A stretch of DNA of 64,000 nt. It comes from Antedon mediterranea (taxonomy: Eukaryota; Echinodermata; Crinoidea; Comatulida; Antedonidae). Of this stretch, positions 46,487-59,475 are shown in pieces. Position numbers and translations under genes: made by a program. How positions within the stretch are numbered: position 1 is the first letter of the stretch; every line of letters begins with the position of its first letter. The stretch is taken from NCBI RefSeq assembly GCF_964355755.1, contig NC_092679.1, positions 15,180,932-15,244,931 of the forward strand, in the 5' to 3' direction. The notes under the pieces are model-generated. The model saw nothing but the letters and a program-made list of their open reading frames with translations, ran no database searches and was not told the DNA's origin.

Positions 46487-46995
46487 TACTTCATAAACGA
46501 ATAGTTATAATATTGGCAATTGTTGTTGTGGAAACTATTTAATCAAATTGCTAGGCCTAACATTATGCAATACTAATTTATGTTGATAATTTCTAACCCT
46601 TTTTGAACTGTTTTTTGTGTGTTATATTTAGGCCTACCACCAAGTATTTTTTCTTTACAGAATTATATTTCTTTTTCTTTCAACAAACAAAAACTAGTTA
46701 CACATGAATATTTTAAGACAGATCTATATATTATTGTATCTATTAAATGTGATTTCCTGCTTCTTTTTAAAAATAAGTATTTATTTTCTCCTCATGTAAT
46801 TTAATTGGAGACAAAATTCCCTTCTAATTCTTTAATATTCTCTTTCTCATATAATATTTTAATGCATGGAAATGATAATGGAATTTATTACGTTTTTGTA
46901 TTTCTAATTACATCATTAACTATAATTGAATCTCAAAATAGTTATAGTTTCACTCTTTATTCTTCCAATATCTTTCTATGTAAAATAAGTTTTAC
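46487..46995. other. Non-coding DNA between two minisatellites
   Basis: T-rich on the plus strand; no gene recognised. Confidence 0.4.
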
Positions 46996-47340
46996 AGAAT
47001 CGATTATTATATCTCTTTGTTTTTGCAGAATCGATTATTGTATCTCTTTGTTTTTGCAGAATCGATTATTGTATCTCTTTGTTTTTGCAGAATCGATTAT
47101 TGTATCTCTTTGTTTTTACAGAATCGATTATTGTATCTCTTTGTTTTTGCAGAATCGATTATTGTATCTCTTTGTTTTTACAGAATCGATTATTGTATCT
47201 CTTTGTTTTTGCAGAATCGATTATTGTATCTCTTTGTTTTTGCAGAATCGATTATTGTATCTCTTTGTTTTTACAGAATCGATTATTGTATCTCTTTGTT
47301 TTTGCAGAATCGATTATTTTTAATATCTCTTTGTTTTTTG
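46996..47340 (+). repeat. 31-bp minisatellite, 11 copies
   Basis: Units start every 31 bp from 46996 to 47306 with AGAATCGATTATTGTATCTC followed by TTTGTTTTTGC (or TAC). Because 31 is not a multiple of three and the unit lacks stops in most registers, all three plus frames stay open. These are not genes. Each unit ends in a sequence that looks like a 3' splice site. Confidence 0.95.
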
Positions 47341-47680
47341 CAGATTAATAATGCCGATACAAATGGCAAGTCTGAGATGACAAGACGATCTTAAACATAC
47401 GTTTATTCAGCTCTATTAATTGTCCAGTCCCGTTCGCAGAATCAACATAGCCTCTCAAAGGTAAATGCATTTTGTTAATGTTCAACCCAGGTTTATTGTC
47501 GTTTGGTCGACTGTGAACTTTACAGCCTACTTGAAGTCAATCTCCGGCCTAGAACCATTGATTTACTGTCATTAGTGAAACACTTGATGAATGAATAAAG
47601 TTACAAGTCATTCAAAATTGAAGGCTGAAGATGATGTAGCCATTTCGAGTGCAAACTGCTTAGTATTAGTGAAGGAGGCT
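47341..47680. other. Non-coding DNA
   Basis: Flank of the minisatellite; nothing recognised. Confidence 0.4.
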
Positions 47681-48480
47681 TTTTAAAAAATAAATGGAAC
47701 GCACACAATGATGTTAAATATGCGAAAGCATTCACAGATTATCATTTACTTTTTGTAAATATACAGGGATGAAAGCCTAGCCTGGAAGTTTAAGGCCTAG
47801 TAGCGAAAGAGGCTTTGTTTTTAGTCGCGTGCAATGCGACTCTACAGCTCACTGTGTCGGTCGGTTGGTCGGTCGGTCGGTTGGTCGGTAAACACTGACT
47901 CAAATTTGAGCACGTGACTGCAGCCATGTATATTAAATAATGTTAAATAAATGGGACGCACAAGGTAATGTTAAACATGCGAAAGCATTCTAAGATTATC
48001 ATTTACTTTTGGTAAATATATTTGGGATGCAGATCAAGTTCTTCCTATCCTATTCCCAGATAAAGCCTAGCGTAGGTCTAAGTTTAAGGCCTATGCCTAC
48101 TAGTGAATGAGAACAAAATTGGACGCACGATGACGCTAAATATGATACCGTACCGTATCTAAATATTATTATTATTATTGAATTTTGCTAAAAATAATAG
48201 AGAAGGTGTTACTGTTCTCTGATAAAGCCACCCTATGGTTTAAGGCCTGTGAAGGAAAATATAAACAATATATTGGACACACGCAATGGTGCTGAACAAG
48301 ATAAAGATTGAATAGGTCTGACTGTTTCTTGATAAAGCCTAGCCCAGGCCTAAATACATTTAAGGAGGCTTTAGGCCTATAGAGAATAAGAGAAGAATAA
48401 GGACTTCAATAATAATCGATAAAGCTTAGTCTAGGCCTAAAAGTTATTAAAAAACACAAAAGATTAGTCCAACTAAAACT
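47680..48480. repeat. Diverged tandem repeat of about 200-250 bp
   Basis: Successive blocks share AAATGGAACGCACACAATG (or GGACGCACGATG, GGACACACGCAATG), AAATATGCGAAAGCATTC, GATTATCATTTACTTTT and GATAAAGCCTAGCC-type ends. The best match is 47690-47770 with 47945-48020. A GGTCGG repeat copy is inserted within. Confidence 0.6.
47835..47928 (+). repeat. Dispersed GGTCGG repeat, copy 2
   Basis: GCGACTCTACAGCTCACTG, an expanded (TCGG/TTGG)n core, GGTAAACACTGACTCAAATT and ACTGCAGCCATG, matching the 37909 copy with a longer core. Confidence 0.75.
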
Positions 48481-51400
48481 GTGATTTGAAAGGGTGTTTA
48501 GGATTTTCCGATAATTGTTATGGAAATTTCATAGGCCTACACTAAAATGGAAGTTAGTTGATTCCATGTGGAGATAGGTACAGTACAGAGAATTAAGTGA
48601 GTAAATTAGGCCTACAAAATAAATCCTATTTTCTATAACATAGGCGTATTCTTTTAATACCTGTTGATAATCTTACATAAAATGTTTTATCAACGTTATA
48701 ATAAAGAAAATTCCAACCAATATTGCCATTTTTCTAGTGAAGAAACAATGACAATATCTTAGTGGTCGTCTGCATTCATCTTACTTGTATTCTAAGGGAC
48801 AATTCAACCAAGAAACGCAAACAAATCAAGTGTTTCATTAAATATTTTATGAGCGCGTTTATAATTAATTTTCCAATGAATCAGCGATATGTAAACAGAT
48901 TTATTAACTTTGTATTAATTGGTAATCAAATCTTGGCGACAAACAAAATCTGAACATTTTTTTTGTTTGTTTCTGAAATGTCTCATGAAAAAATCCGCCA
49001 TTATCCGATTCGAAAATTGCGTTAGGCCTATATTTTAATGCTACATGTTTCCAGGAGGCCTACCATGTTGTAATTATTGTTCAGAACCGTTTCTTTTGGT
49101 TATATTTATTTTGTGTGCAGTCATCCTGGAGTGTAGGCTTGTTCATTCTGATTTAATTTCATAGGAATTCTATTTTGATTCTGTGGGCCGAATTTGAATA
49201 GAAAACGTTTCTTTTTAGTCATGGTTGCTTAAAAAATGAATTCAATTCGTTATCCATTTCCATAAAAGCAATAATTTAATTGACTTCAATTATTACGGTA
49301 ATAAATTCATACAAAACTATAAAGTTTAAGATCAGTCTGTTATTGAATAATATATATAATCTAATTGGCTAAATAATTCTTATGAATTATACGATTTGTT
49401 TGATTAGTGTTCCGTGGTTTTTAATTAAGCCACCAACTCGCGTTTTCACGTTGCATTAAAGATTGTGTTTGTCGGTAACCGAGCAATGCTTGCCAACGTA
49501 GAGCCATAAAAAATCTGGCTTCGTCAAACGTCGACCAAATTCCAAACTCACCAGATTTTTGTAATAATTGATGCTCCGTTAAAATGTTTGCAGACGAGAA
49601 GACTTTCGTCTTATTACTTCTTGCTGAATCAAAAACAATGAAATCGATCGAAGTTACTACTCAATAAACGCGGTGTATCATGTTCAAACGCGAACAACAG
49701 TTAATGAACAAAGTCATGTATTGTAGCGCGGTCTGTCAACGGGTTGTTCATCTGGAAAATCGATGTACAATTAGTCGAATATTAAACGTTATATCGTTAC
49801 TAATGGCAGTCATAACAGCCAATATGGAAATTGGATTAGATCGGTGGTAACTTGTTGATTAGCTAGTGATCAATGCACTTGTGTTTTAACGAACATTCTT
49901 TTAGATTTGATATGTACTTTTTGATGACGATCTTAAAGGCCTACTTCATTTTATTTAAGCAGAATGAAAACTCAAATGTAATTGACTATTCTCAGTCGTA
50001 AAGTGCTTCTACTTATAAGATGAACTCATATTTCTTTATAATCCTACGTTTATTTAATTCAATGTTTGACTTTGCTTTATATACGGTGGTAATCTAATAA
50101 TTTCGTATCATTGTCATATCCCCAAAGAATTTATTAAGAATAAAGCTAAACACAATTAAAGGGATACTTTGGGGATTAATAAAGTGACCCCCTTAGGTGG
50201 TGTTCCCTGAATATTTAAAATATAAATAAATCAAGGTTGGCTGTATTATTTAAGGCCCATACTTTAGGCCGATAAACGATCGACGAGAAATATAGGCCTA
50301 TAAACATGCAATTTTCATACATAAAACAAAAGGAAATAGAAAACTGTTCATTCTCGAACTAGGATAACCATTTAAAATAACACTTTCACAAATCCAATCA
50401 ATTGACGTCATGATCAGTAACAGATATCGTGATATAACGATGTTATTGTTCTTATCAATCATGATATCATTAATGTTTGATTATTCATTTGATTAAAAAA
50501 ATTATTAGGCCTATTTTTGTCAAAGACAGTAAACGATTATTCTATAGTAAAATGAAAACTTTCCTAATTTATTTTGTTTTTTTCTAAGAAAATGCATGTT
50601 TATCTATCTTTCACGAAAGAAAATACAAAATATTAGTATGAATTATATTATCATTTGTGTTGTTATTAATTGCAGCGCCCTCCTAAAACAAACTTCAAAG
50701 CGTTTTCAGTCAACGACGACATGAAATCAAATTTCAACATCAAGTTAAAATTACTTGCATTGTATTGATCTTATGTAGTAATTTAGATATATCTCCGGGC
50801 AATTAGTCAAACTAAACCAACTTAAAATATGGATACGTTAAATGATTGACGTCTTAAAACCCGTTACTAAGTTCAGAGCCTCGGGATATATGCACGACTG
50901 CCGGCCGCGTAAAGTTACATTCCCAACAACTAAAAATATGATATTGAGTGTCATGCGCTCTGATTGTGACTGCGAAAAAAATAAACTGGTGTTATTGCTT
51001 TATATTTGTTTGATGGTAGTACACGGAATAACAAAATTTGATACATATGCTTACATAGGTATAGGTTCAGACAAACATAACAAAGTAACATTGACATGTT
51101 AACGGCAGTTAAAGATTCAATAAAAATTGAATAAATGCAGCTCTTTTAATGGACCTCAAGAGTTTACCATTAAACAAGCGTAATTTATAATAACAATAAT
51201 TGTAGGCCTCAGATATTGAGATGCAGAATATGCATGGGGTCCTGTCGTGTGGACCTGCGTAGGCCTAATAATCGATAATATACACATAATAAACTTTAAA
51301 ACGAACGCCTTCCTTTACCAACTTCAATAGTAAATATAGCGGTAAATTACTAGAAATTGGAAAGACTTATTTACGTTCATTAAAGCGGATTTAGAATTGT

Positions 51401-54400
51401 TCTAACGTACACAAAATAATATATGAAAATAAAATATACGATTTTTTTTTACATTATAAATAACCGTGTTGGTTACAAGAATTTAAAATGTAGTGGTGTA
51501 TATAAGTAGGCCTATAATAATCATCAATAAAAACACAATAATCACATTAAACACAACATCTTTAAATCTACAACACTCTCTAATTTCTGATAGGCCTATT
51601 GTTAAGTTATCATTATCATTTATTATTATCATTTTATTTTAAACTGGTTTTTTTAAATTCCGGTTTTTTCTCACACATGACTCCGTTATGTCATACGTCG
51701 TCATCTATATTTAAAAGATAATTATTACCGTACCTGTTATCCTCCTCCTCCTCCTCGTCATCATCATTCGTTATCATCATCCATGATGATAAAACCTCAT
51801 CATCTTTACCATTGTCTATCTCATTTTGATTATAACACAATATACATTTTAGTTTGATTAATGCTTCTGATGACGGGGATGGTATCCGTTGATGATAATG
51901 CACTATTTATTTAGATATTGATCGAGTTAGTAAAATCTGTTCTAATGAGTTACTTTCACCACATTATACTGAATGACGGAGTAAAAACAAACACTATTTA
52001 GCCACTAAGTGCCACAGATTACCATAAGACATGGCTTACAAATATTGTTCCTTAAAGCGAATAAATAAAGCATGAATTTGTAAGATTTACGAATTATCTG
52101 TGTAATATCAAGCGCCAACTCTGTACTGAAAATAACATAACAAAGTACAGTAATAAACATACCTTATATAAATATCGAACAGATACCTGGCACCCAATCT
52201 TAAATGTAATCCCCCTATCACGTTAATCGTATATACAGTACAACAAAAAAAAACCTTTTTGGAAACCCCCATTCAAGGAATATTTACTGAGTCCTGAAGG
52301 AGTCTTCTTGATATAAATTGTATACAACTATCATTTTGAATATCGTAGTTTTGACACTTATGTGCAATGTTTGATATTTTATTATGCTGATCCATTTTTA
52401 TAAAATGTGCTAATGTTTGTAGGGTCTAACTGTTTTATACAGCAATAACATTTAGGAAATATACCATCTGTATTATATTGTAACATGGCAACATTATTCT
52501 GCTGCATTTATTGCAGTAGGCCTAGTCTGGGTTCCAGACGGAGTTTTGTCTTAATATTAGTAAAAAGAAAAATATTTTGGCACATATGGCGTTTCATACG
52601 TATACTACTTGATTTTGTATTTTCAGTCAAAAATCGCGGTCGAAATAAAAACAAATAAATTAAAAAAAGACAATACAGACTTGGGGTAAGTCTACAGTAG
52701 GCCTAACTACATTTTGTTTTCGCTTTAGCATGTTTTATGCAATTATTTAGAAAGTTTTATTTAGGTAATCATACATATTGCAGTGAAAATCTTGAAACAA
52801 ACTAAAATTATATCTTATTTGCAATAATAAGATAATATATTATCTTCATACAACTTTTGGATGTAAACCATAATCTAGTTTTTATCGAGGTGTTTTGTTT
52901 TACGTAACACGTCTAGTGTTCGTTCTATTTACAAGATTGGTCTTGTTCAATCCTACGATGTGGTAGGGTATAAAACAAAAGTTGGAGACAGTCTGGCCCG
53001 ATCAAATAGCAGGCAAATGAGCACTGAATACCCATAATTACATACACACTAAGGCGGTAATTATAGGATAAGACACATCAGGCCGATCCAAACTTGTTGA
53101 AACGGATTAGGCCTACTACAATATTTAATAAATCGCCTAAGAGGCGGTGCAAGACAACCTTTAGAATGTTAGCTTGTGTTTACATCACCTCTTACAAATG
53201 TGTTATAATTTCTATGCGGGGAGTTTCTGTATGATCATTTTACTGCCTATTGTTAGCCTGGCTCCGGTCGACTTAGATGAAAGGCCCTGTGTCTGTCGAT
53301 AAGTTGTTACAGTTTCTATGTAAGGAATTAAACCACAGAGAAACGTTTGTAATAAGTGGATGTTTAAAAGTAACTGTCGCCACTTTAATGATGGGCAATT
53401 AAGTCACGGGTTAATCTGAATACCCACTCTAGGCCTAAACAGTTTGGTGTGTGTAGTTGAAAGAGCAAATCCTGCATCACTCTGTGACAGTCATCTTTCC
53501 GGCACTGTAAGATAGGTCTATTATAGCAATTTTTAATAGATTATGATTACAGCGGCATGGAACACCAGAAACAATTAGGTGTGATCTGACCCACCAGATA
53601 GTCGAGCAAATGAAGAGGTCCGAATCAAAAAAATGAAGAGGTCCGAATCAAAAATATTAAATCTGATAAGTAACTGCCGAAAATCTTCACATTGAAAATG
53701 AAATGCTTATTTCTGATGTTTATCTTTGAAATAATTCTTAATTGAGTGACTATTATTCTAATCTCTGACACAATTATATTCAACTTGGGACTTGACTTGT
53801 TTAAGTAGTACCCCTTTTTGTGTTTAGATACATACTAGGCATAGGGCCTATATAGTGTTAATTTAGACCATAATTACCTTTTAACATCGAACTATGGAGC
53901 TAGATGGTCATTTAGTAAAATCATCAGACATGTTATTATTTTACCCCAAGTGATGCAATAAAAACACATCTCCTCGGTTATCGGTAAAACTAGCTGGGCC
54001 GAAATACAGTCCGAGTTTTCTTGGAGATTGTTTTCCGCTATAAACGTGAAGTAATTAGGCCTAATAGTTAGGCCTACGATTCCTTCGTTAGTAATACAAA
54101 CTGATTGTTTTTTTCTTTTCTCCACAACGAGTATGGTTTTAAATAGGTGGCTTTTTTACTTAAGCCATTCCTTAAACAGAGCAAATTACTGTGAAAATAT
54201 CGAATAAATTCCGGTAATGTTTCCTATACAGAAATGTATGTGCGGGTAGTATTCGAGTGGGTTTGGGGTCTCCCATGTATAATAAGCAAGTTATATTACA
54301 CACGGTACGAGTTATTGTTAACAATTGCTGAATATAGGCCTAGAAAAACCGTTATATAAACGTATAGGCCTAAGACTAGAATTGCAAGCAAAGTTCAAGT

Positions 54401-56085
54401 ATTCTCTCTCATAAGTAAGTAAAAAAACGTTACTTGACGATCTTATGACAATTTCGAGAGTGTCCCCTTTATCACGCACACTTGTTCGTTGTTATGAATT
54501 CTACGGTTATGTTACTAATAATGGCACTAATTTGTCATAGACTTTCTCACTGCTAAATCTATCCGTTCTTTGAGGTATTATAATTAGACATTTTTATGAT
54601 GTCGTATCAACAAGATTTTCTTTAGTGCTTTTATAAACATTTTTATTATTTATGTTTTACTGTCCAATTTATTCGTTGCATTTGTGTTATTTAAAATTAA
54701 AATTAAAACTATGCATTTTTTGATCTAATTTTATAGAAAATACAAAACAAACAGATTATTTACTCTCTGTATTACGTAAACGAATGTTATTAAAATATTG
54801 ATCTTTTTTTATATTATTATTCATTTAAAATTGCTAAATTAGGCATATCTTAGGCATATCTTAGGCGTTTCTTGTCTGTTTTGCTATTTTAAAGAATTAA
54901 ATTGCAGATTTTAATTAATCAGTTTAAAAAAAAATTAAACTAGGCCTACTTATATTATATTTATTTATTTTATTACTTTATTTTAGTTTTTATATTTACA
55001 TTCTGTAATACAGAAAACGACTTTTATTGAAAATGTGGGTTTTTTTTAAATTATTTTAATTAAAGATTTTTTGGCTAATTAACTTAATATAATAGGAAAT
55101 AACATGTTGTAGGCCTATTTTATATAAAGGAATGGATAACGAAACACGGAATAGTACGGAGGCCAACAGTTTTAGATCAAATGTTGATTTGAAACTATCA
55201 TTGTATTTTTTATAGTATTTTTTGCACAAAAAAACATTACCGGTATTAAACTTCAACTTTTCAACAAAATATCAGATAATTACCGATTGAAAATATATAC
55301 ATATTACTCGTAAATATGTCTCTAATTTACATATCAAATCATTTTTTAAATTTAATTTTCACAGCTTCAGAATTTAAAGACACATTTTTCAATACGGTAC
55401 ATTAGATTCAATTTTGATAAACACAATTTATTTTAAATGTAATTTATAATCTTATTCAAAATGTTAATATGAATATAAACTCAGTAAATCAGTTACAAAG
55501 ATTAATAAATTTATTTATGAATAACAAATAAAATAAACTTACCTAAATTCGTTTTATATCACAACTAAAAATGATAACATTCCTCGTCTTATGACAGTAT
55601 TGAAGTAAATCTGTGAATGACTTGTTGAACTTCGAACAGTTTGTGAAAGCACGGATATAACACAAGGAGATAGTAAAGATACAAGAGCTTAAAACAATCC
55701 CGTCTTACTAATATATTATACTACTAACTCCTATAGTATTGTTGCTTAGAAAATTGCAACTGTAGTTCGAGTATATCGCACTGGCATAAGTAGATATAAG
55801 TCACATGTGTCTGTTACTGAAACTGAAACTTATTGAAACAGTCCCACATCCAATTCAACTTTGAACGAATTAAGAAAGAATTTTCTTTGAAGCCCCCAAC
55901 CCCTATCCAGTCGCGATTTCTGGCCTAATTATTGAAATAACTTAATTGTTTAGGCCTTTGTGTGTTAAGACATAGGTAAGATCCTCTTTATTGTCTCTTC
56001 TTTACGGCGACAACTAATTGTCATTAATTAAAATGAACAATGGTATCCATGATTCCGATTTACTATTATACATTATTGTATATTA
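48481..56085. other. Gene-free region with possible regulatory stretches
   Basis: No gene supported; the 86-codon frame at 50842 and the Asp/Glu-rich minus frame at 51691-51903 (from a TCC/TCA microsatellite) are not convincing. Two stretches, about 49420-49860 and 52860-53480, have balanced composition, few repeats and many homeodomain or forkhead-like cores, so they are possible conserved non-coding elements. A 23-bp direct duplication (GAAGAGGTCCGAATC) lies at about 53609-53653. Confidence 0.45.
51735..51815. repeat. TCC / TCA trinucleotide microsatellite
   Basis: CTCCTCCTCCTCCTCGTCATC continuing into interrupted ATCATC repeats. Confidence 0.7.
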
Positions 56086-56725
56086 TCTCTTGTAATCTGT
56101 ACATTGTAATATGTATGAATTGAATTGAATTGAATTGAATTGAAAAGAAATGGTTTATTTTAATGAAAAACCATCATCTGACAGACAATTTAAGTATTTT
56201 TTGCTTTAAATTACATTTTTTCAGGTAAATGATATTTTTTCGATCCAGTTTTTGCTCAAAGTGAAATTAAAATGACATATCCAACAAATAATTTTTTTTA
56301 AAAATTTGTAGAAGGAAGATATATCTTTAAATTCGGTCATATTTTTATATTTCTCTTAGACCTAAGATGTATGTATTCTATATTCCAGTTACCAACATTA
56401 ACTATTCCTTATTGACCTAATAATGTTGATTTTTATTCACTTTATAGATAGATAGATAAATATCAATAGAAAGAAATTTTGACATAAAACAAAGCGGCAT
56501 TCCCGGTATCCTTGTAATCATTAGATTAATTTTAATAGTGAAATCATAGTTATCGATAATTATTTGCCTTTACATGGTTTACAGGTCTTTAATCAGAGAA
56601 ATATGATTAGGTTGTCATTCAATGCCTAGTACAGTATATTGAACTCCAACAACTCGGAACTCCAATTTGCAAAAAGCGCCCTCAATTTGATTAACATCGC
56701 AATTTTCATTAGAGTTGCTGTAATT
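56086..56725. other. Microsatellite and MITE fragment ahead of the tRNA-Val array
   Basis: At 56117-56143 (GAATT)n follows ATGTAT, resembling a retroelement 3' tail. At about 56170-56332 lies a right-hand piece of the 25451 MITE (TTTGCTTTAAATTACATTTT, AAATGACATATCCAACAAA, ATATATCTTTAA). Confidence 0.5.
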
Positions 56726-56798
56726 GGTTTCGTGGTGTAGTGGTTATCACGTCTGCTTTACACGCAGAAGGTCCCCGGTTCGAGCCCGGGCGGAACCT
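56726..56798 (+). tRNA. tRNA-Val (UAC)
   Basis: First gene. Acceptor GGTTTCG/CGGAACC with one U5-G68 wobble; other stems perfect; T8 run two bases after the gene end. Confidence 0.93.
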
Positions 56799-57029
56799 GA
56801 TTTTTTTTATCAATTCTTTTTATTGAAAAATATCTTTTTAAAATTAATTATTAATAAAAAAAAAACTTAATTTAATGATTCATGCATTATTGATATACAT
56901 ATTTCTTTCAAGAGTTGCCTTCCTAGCTTTTAAATTTTGGTTTGTTTTTGTGTTTTTTTGGTTAATTAATTTGTTTAATTAAAAAGCCACAATGTGTAAC
57001 CCTCACCACAGCGTTATATTGTTATATCC

Positions 57030-57102
57030 GGCTTCGTGGTGTAGTGGTTATCACGTCTGCTTAACACGCAGAAGGTCCCCGGTTCGAGCCCGGGCGAAAC
57101 CT
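57030..57102 (+). tRNA. tRNA-Val (AAC)
   Basis: Acceptor GGCTTCG/CGAAACC leaves a C3xA70 mismatch, which is present in all AAC genes of this array. Confidence 0.9.
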
Positions 57103-57327
57103 ATTTTTTCTTAATTTTTTTTTTTTTATTGAAAAATATCTTTTAAAATTATTAATTAAAAACTTAATTTACTGATTCATCCATTTATCGATATACATAT
57201 TTCTTTTAAGATTTTGCCGTCCTAACTTTTAAATTTTGGTTTATTTTTGTGCTTTTTTATTAATTAATTTGATCAATTAAGTAGCAACAATGTGTAATCC
57301 ACACCACAGCGTTACGTTGTTATATGT

Positions 57328-57400
57328 GGCTTCGTGGTGTAGTGGTTATCACGTCTGCTTAACACGCAGAAGGTCCCCGGTTCGAGCCCGGGCGAAACCT
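57328..57400 (+). tRNA. tRNA-Val (AAC)
   Basis: Same C3xA70 acceptor as the other AAC genes, otherwise perfect. Confidence 0.9.
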
Positions 57401-58211
57401 ATATTTTTTTTTACATTATGGTAAAAAGTACTGTATTCGTAATATGATAAAGAGTTTATCTCGTTTTATTTTGTTTTTACTACTTTTTTGTGGAATCGTT
57501 TACATGTTTATTTAGCTTTGTGCTTATTACCATATTTGTTTATAATTTACAATTACGCTATAGGAAATACAAACAACAAGAGGACAAACGTCCAATACAT
57601 GTACTAATCATTTTCATTTGCAGATAAAAGAAGATAAATTAATTGGATCTGTACTGTGATAAAATGAAATATTTATAACTGGACTTGAATTTATTTAAGT
57701 TATTAGAATTTAGTAAGGATTGACTTAAAGTATACCATATTAGAGGACCATGGTATTTTATAGAAATTTAAAAAAAAATCTAAAGTACTGAAGTTGCGAA
57801 TTTGACATATTTTTTGTAATTGAAAAATATACATACAGTATATCTTTTTAAAATTATTAATTGAAATATTTTATTTGCGGATTCCGTCATTATTGATATA
57901 CCTATATATTTTTAAGGCCTCCGTCCTAGCTTTTAAATTTTAGTTTGCTTTTGTGGTATTTTGTTATTTAATTTGATTTTAACCTGATTTTTTATCAATT
58001 CTTTTTATTGAAAAAATATCTTTTTAAAATTAATTATTAATAAAAAAACTTAATTTAATGATTCATGCATTATTGATATACATATTTCTTTTAAGAGTTG
58101 CCTTCCTAGCTTTTAAATTTGGGTTTGTTTTTGTGTTTTTTTGTTAATTAATTTGTTTAATTAAAAAGCCACAATGTGTAACCCTCACCACAGCGTTATA
58201 TTGTTATATCC
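57401..58211. other. Spacer with a deleted tRNA relic
   Basis: Near 57977-57982 only AACCTG, the last bases of a tRNA-Val, is left between a TTATTTAATTTG spacer end and a GATTTTTTATC terminator. Comparison with 59339-59480 shows that a CAC gene plus its leader was excised here. The same scar is at about 62318. Confidence 0.65.
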
Positions 58212-58259
58212 GGCTTCGTGGTGTAGTGGTTATCCCCGGTTCGAGCCCGGGCGAAACCT
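58212..58259 (+). pseudogene. Truncated tRNA-Val, 48 nt
   Basis: Positions 1-22 are joined directly to 48-73, so the anticodon arm and part of the D stem are missing (25-nt deletion). A box and B box remain but are too close together. Equivalent full-length AAC gene in the 1.5-kb duplicate: 59702. Confidence 0.9.
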
Positions 58260-58414
58260 ATTTCTTCATTTTTTATTTGCGGATTCTGCCATTACTATAT
58301 ATTTTTAACACCTCCTTCCTAGCTTTTACATTTGAGTTTTTTGATTTTGTGGTTTTTTGTTATTCAATTTGCTTCACAAAAATTTGTAAATCACAGCGTT
58401 ATTCTTATACAATC

Positions 58415-58487
58415 GGTTTCGTGGTGTAGTGGTTATCACGTCTGCTTCACACGCAGAAGGTCCCCGGTTCGAGCCCGGGCGGAACCT
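58415..58487 (+). tRNA. tRNA-Val (CAC)
   Basis: All stems pair with one wobble (U5-G68). Confidence 0.93.
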
Positions 58488-58540
58488 GTTTTGTTTAATT
58501 GATTTCTTTTTATTGAAAAACATATATCCTTTTAAAATTA

Positions 58541-59029
58541 GGTTTTCAACATGTTTACCAATAATGTGCTTAGATATTCAACATGTTAACCAATAATGTG
58601 CTTAGGTATTCAACATGTTTACCCATAATGTGCTTAGCTGGTATTCAACATGTTTACCCATAATGTGCTTAGGTATTCAACATGTTTACCAATAATGTGC
58701 TTAGGTATTCAACATGTTTACCGTAAATGTGCTTAGGTATTTAACATGTTTACCAATAATGTGCTTTGGTATTCAACATGTTTACCAATATGTGCTTAGG
58801 TATTCAACATGTTTACCAATAATGTTCTTAGGTATTCAACATGTTACCAGTAATGTGCTTAGGTATTCAACATGTTACCAATAATGTGCTTTTGTATTCA
58901 ACATGTTACCAATAATGTGCTTAGGCATTCAACATGTTACCACTTATGTATTCAACATGTTTACCAATAATGTGCTTAGGTATTCAACATGTTTACCAAT
59001 AATGTGCTTAAGTATTCAACATGTTTTAT
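58541..59029 (+). repeat. 31-32-bp minisatellite, block 1
   Basis: About 15-16 copies of GGTATTCAACATGTTTACC followed by AATAATGTGCTTA, with minor length variants. Each unit holds the forkhead core TGTTTAC followed by a CCAAT string. Confidence 0.93.
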
Positions 59030-59130
59030 CACTTTTACACATGTTTATTTAGCTTTGTGCTTATTACCATATTTATTCGTAATTTAAATGGATTAAAAAA
59101 CTGTATGTAAACTACGTTGGTGCTGTACGT

Positions 59131-59203
59131 GGTTTCGTAGTGTAGTGGTTATCACGTCTGCTTTACACGCAGAAGGTCCCCGGTTCTAGCCCGGATGGAA
59201 CCT
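59131..59203 (+). tRNA. tRNA-Val (UAC), probably inactive
   Basis: G57 to T alters the B box (GGTTCTAGCC), G65 to A breaks the outer T-stem pair with C49, and C66 to T makes a G7-U66 wobble. Likely a poor Pol III template. Present three times (also 60614 and 63472). Confidence 0.75.
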
Positions 59204-59402
59204 GTTTTTTGATTAATTATTTTTTTTTTTATTGAAAGATACATTTTTTAAATATTTTATTTGCGGATTCCGTCATTATTGATATACCTATATATTTTTA
59301 AGGCCTCCGTCCTAGCTTTTAAATTTTAGTTTGCTTTTGTGGTATTTTGTTATTTAATTTGCTTTTCAAAAATGTGTAACTCACAACGTTATTATAACAA
59401 GC

Positions 59403-59475
59403 GGTTTCGTGGTGTAGTGGTTATAACGTCTGCTTCACACGCAGAAGGTCCCCGGTTCGAGCTCGGGCGAAACCT
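59403..59475 (+). tRNA. tRNA-Val (CAC), D-stem variant
   Basis: Acceptor GGTTTCG/CGAAACC perfect; C23 to A gives a G12xA23 mismatch and C61 to T a G53-U61 wobble. Confidence 0.85.

Noticed and set aside
46805-47394. Long overlapping plus-strand open frames with repeated SLCFCRIDY-type peptides
   Set aside because: They are produced by the 31-bp minisatellite, which stays open in all three frames.
50842-51102. 86-codon plus-strand frame
   Set aside because: No recognisable domain, no splice context and composition like the surrounding DNA.
51691-51903. Acidic frame with a DDDEEEEED run
   Set aside because: Derived from a trinucleotide microsatellite.
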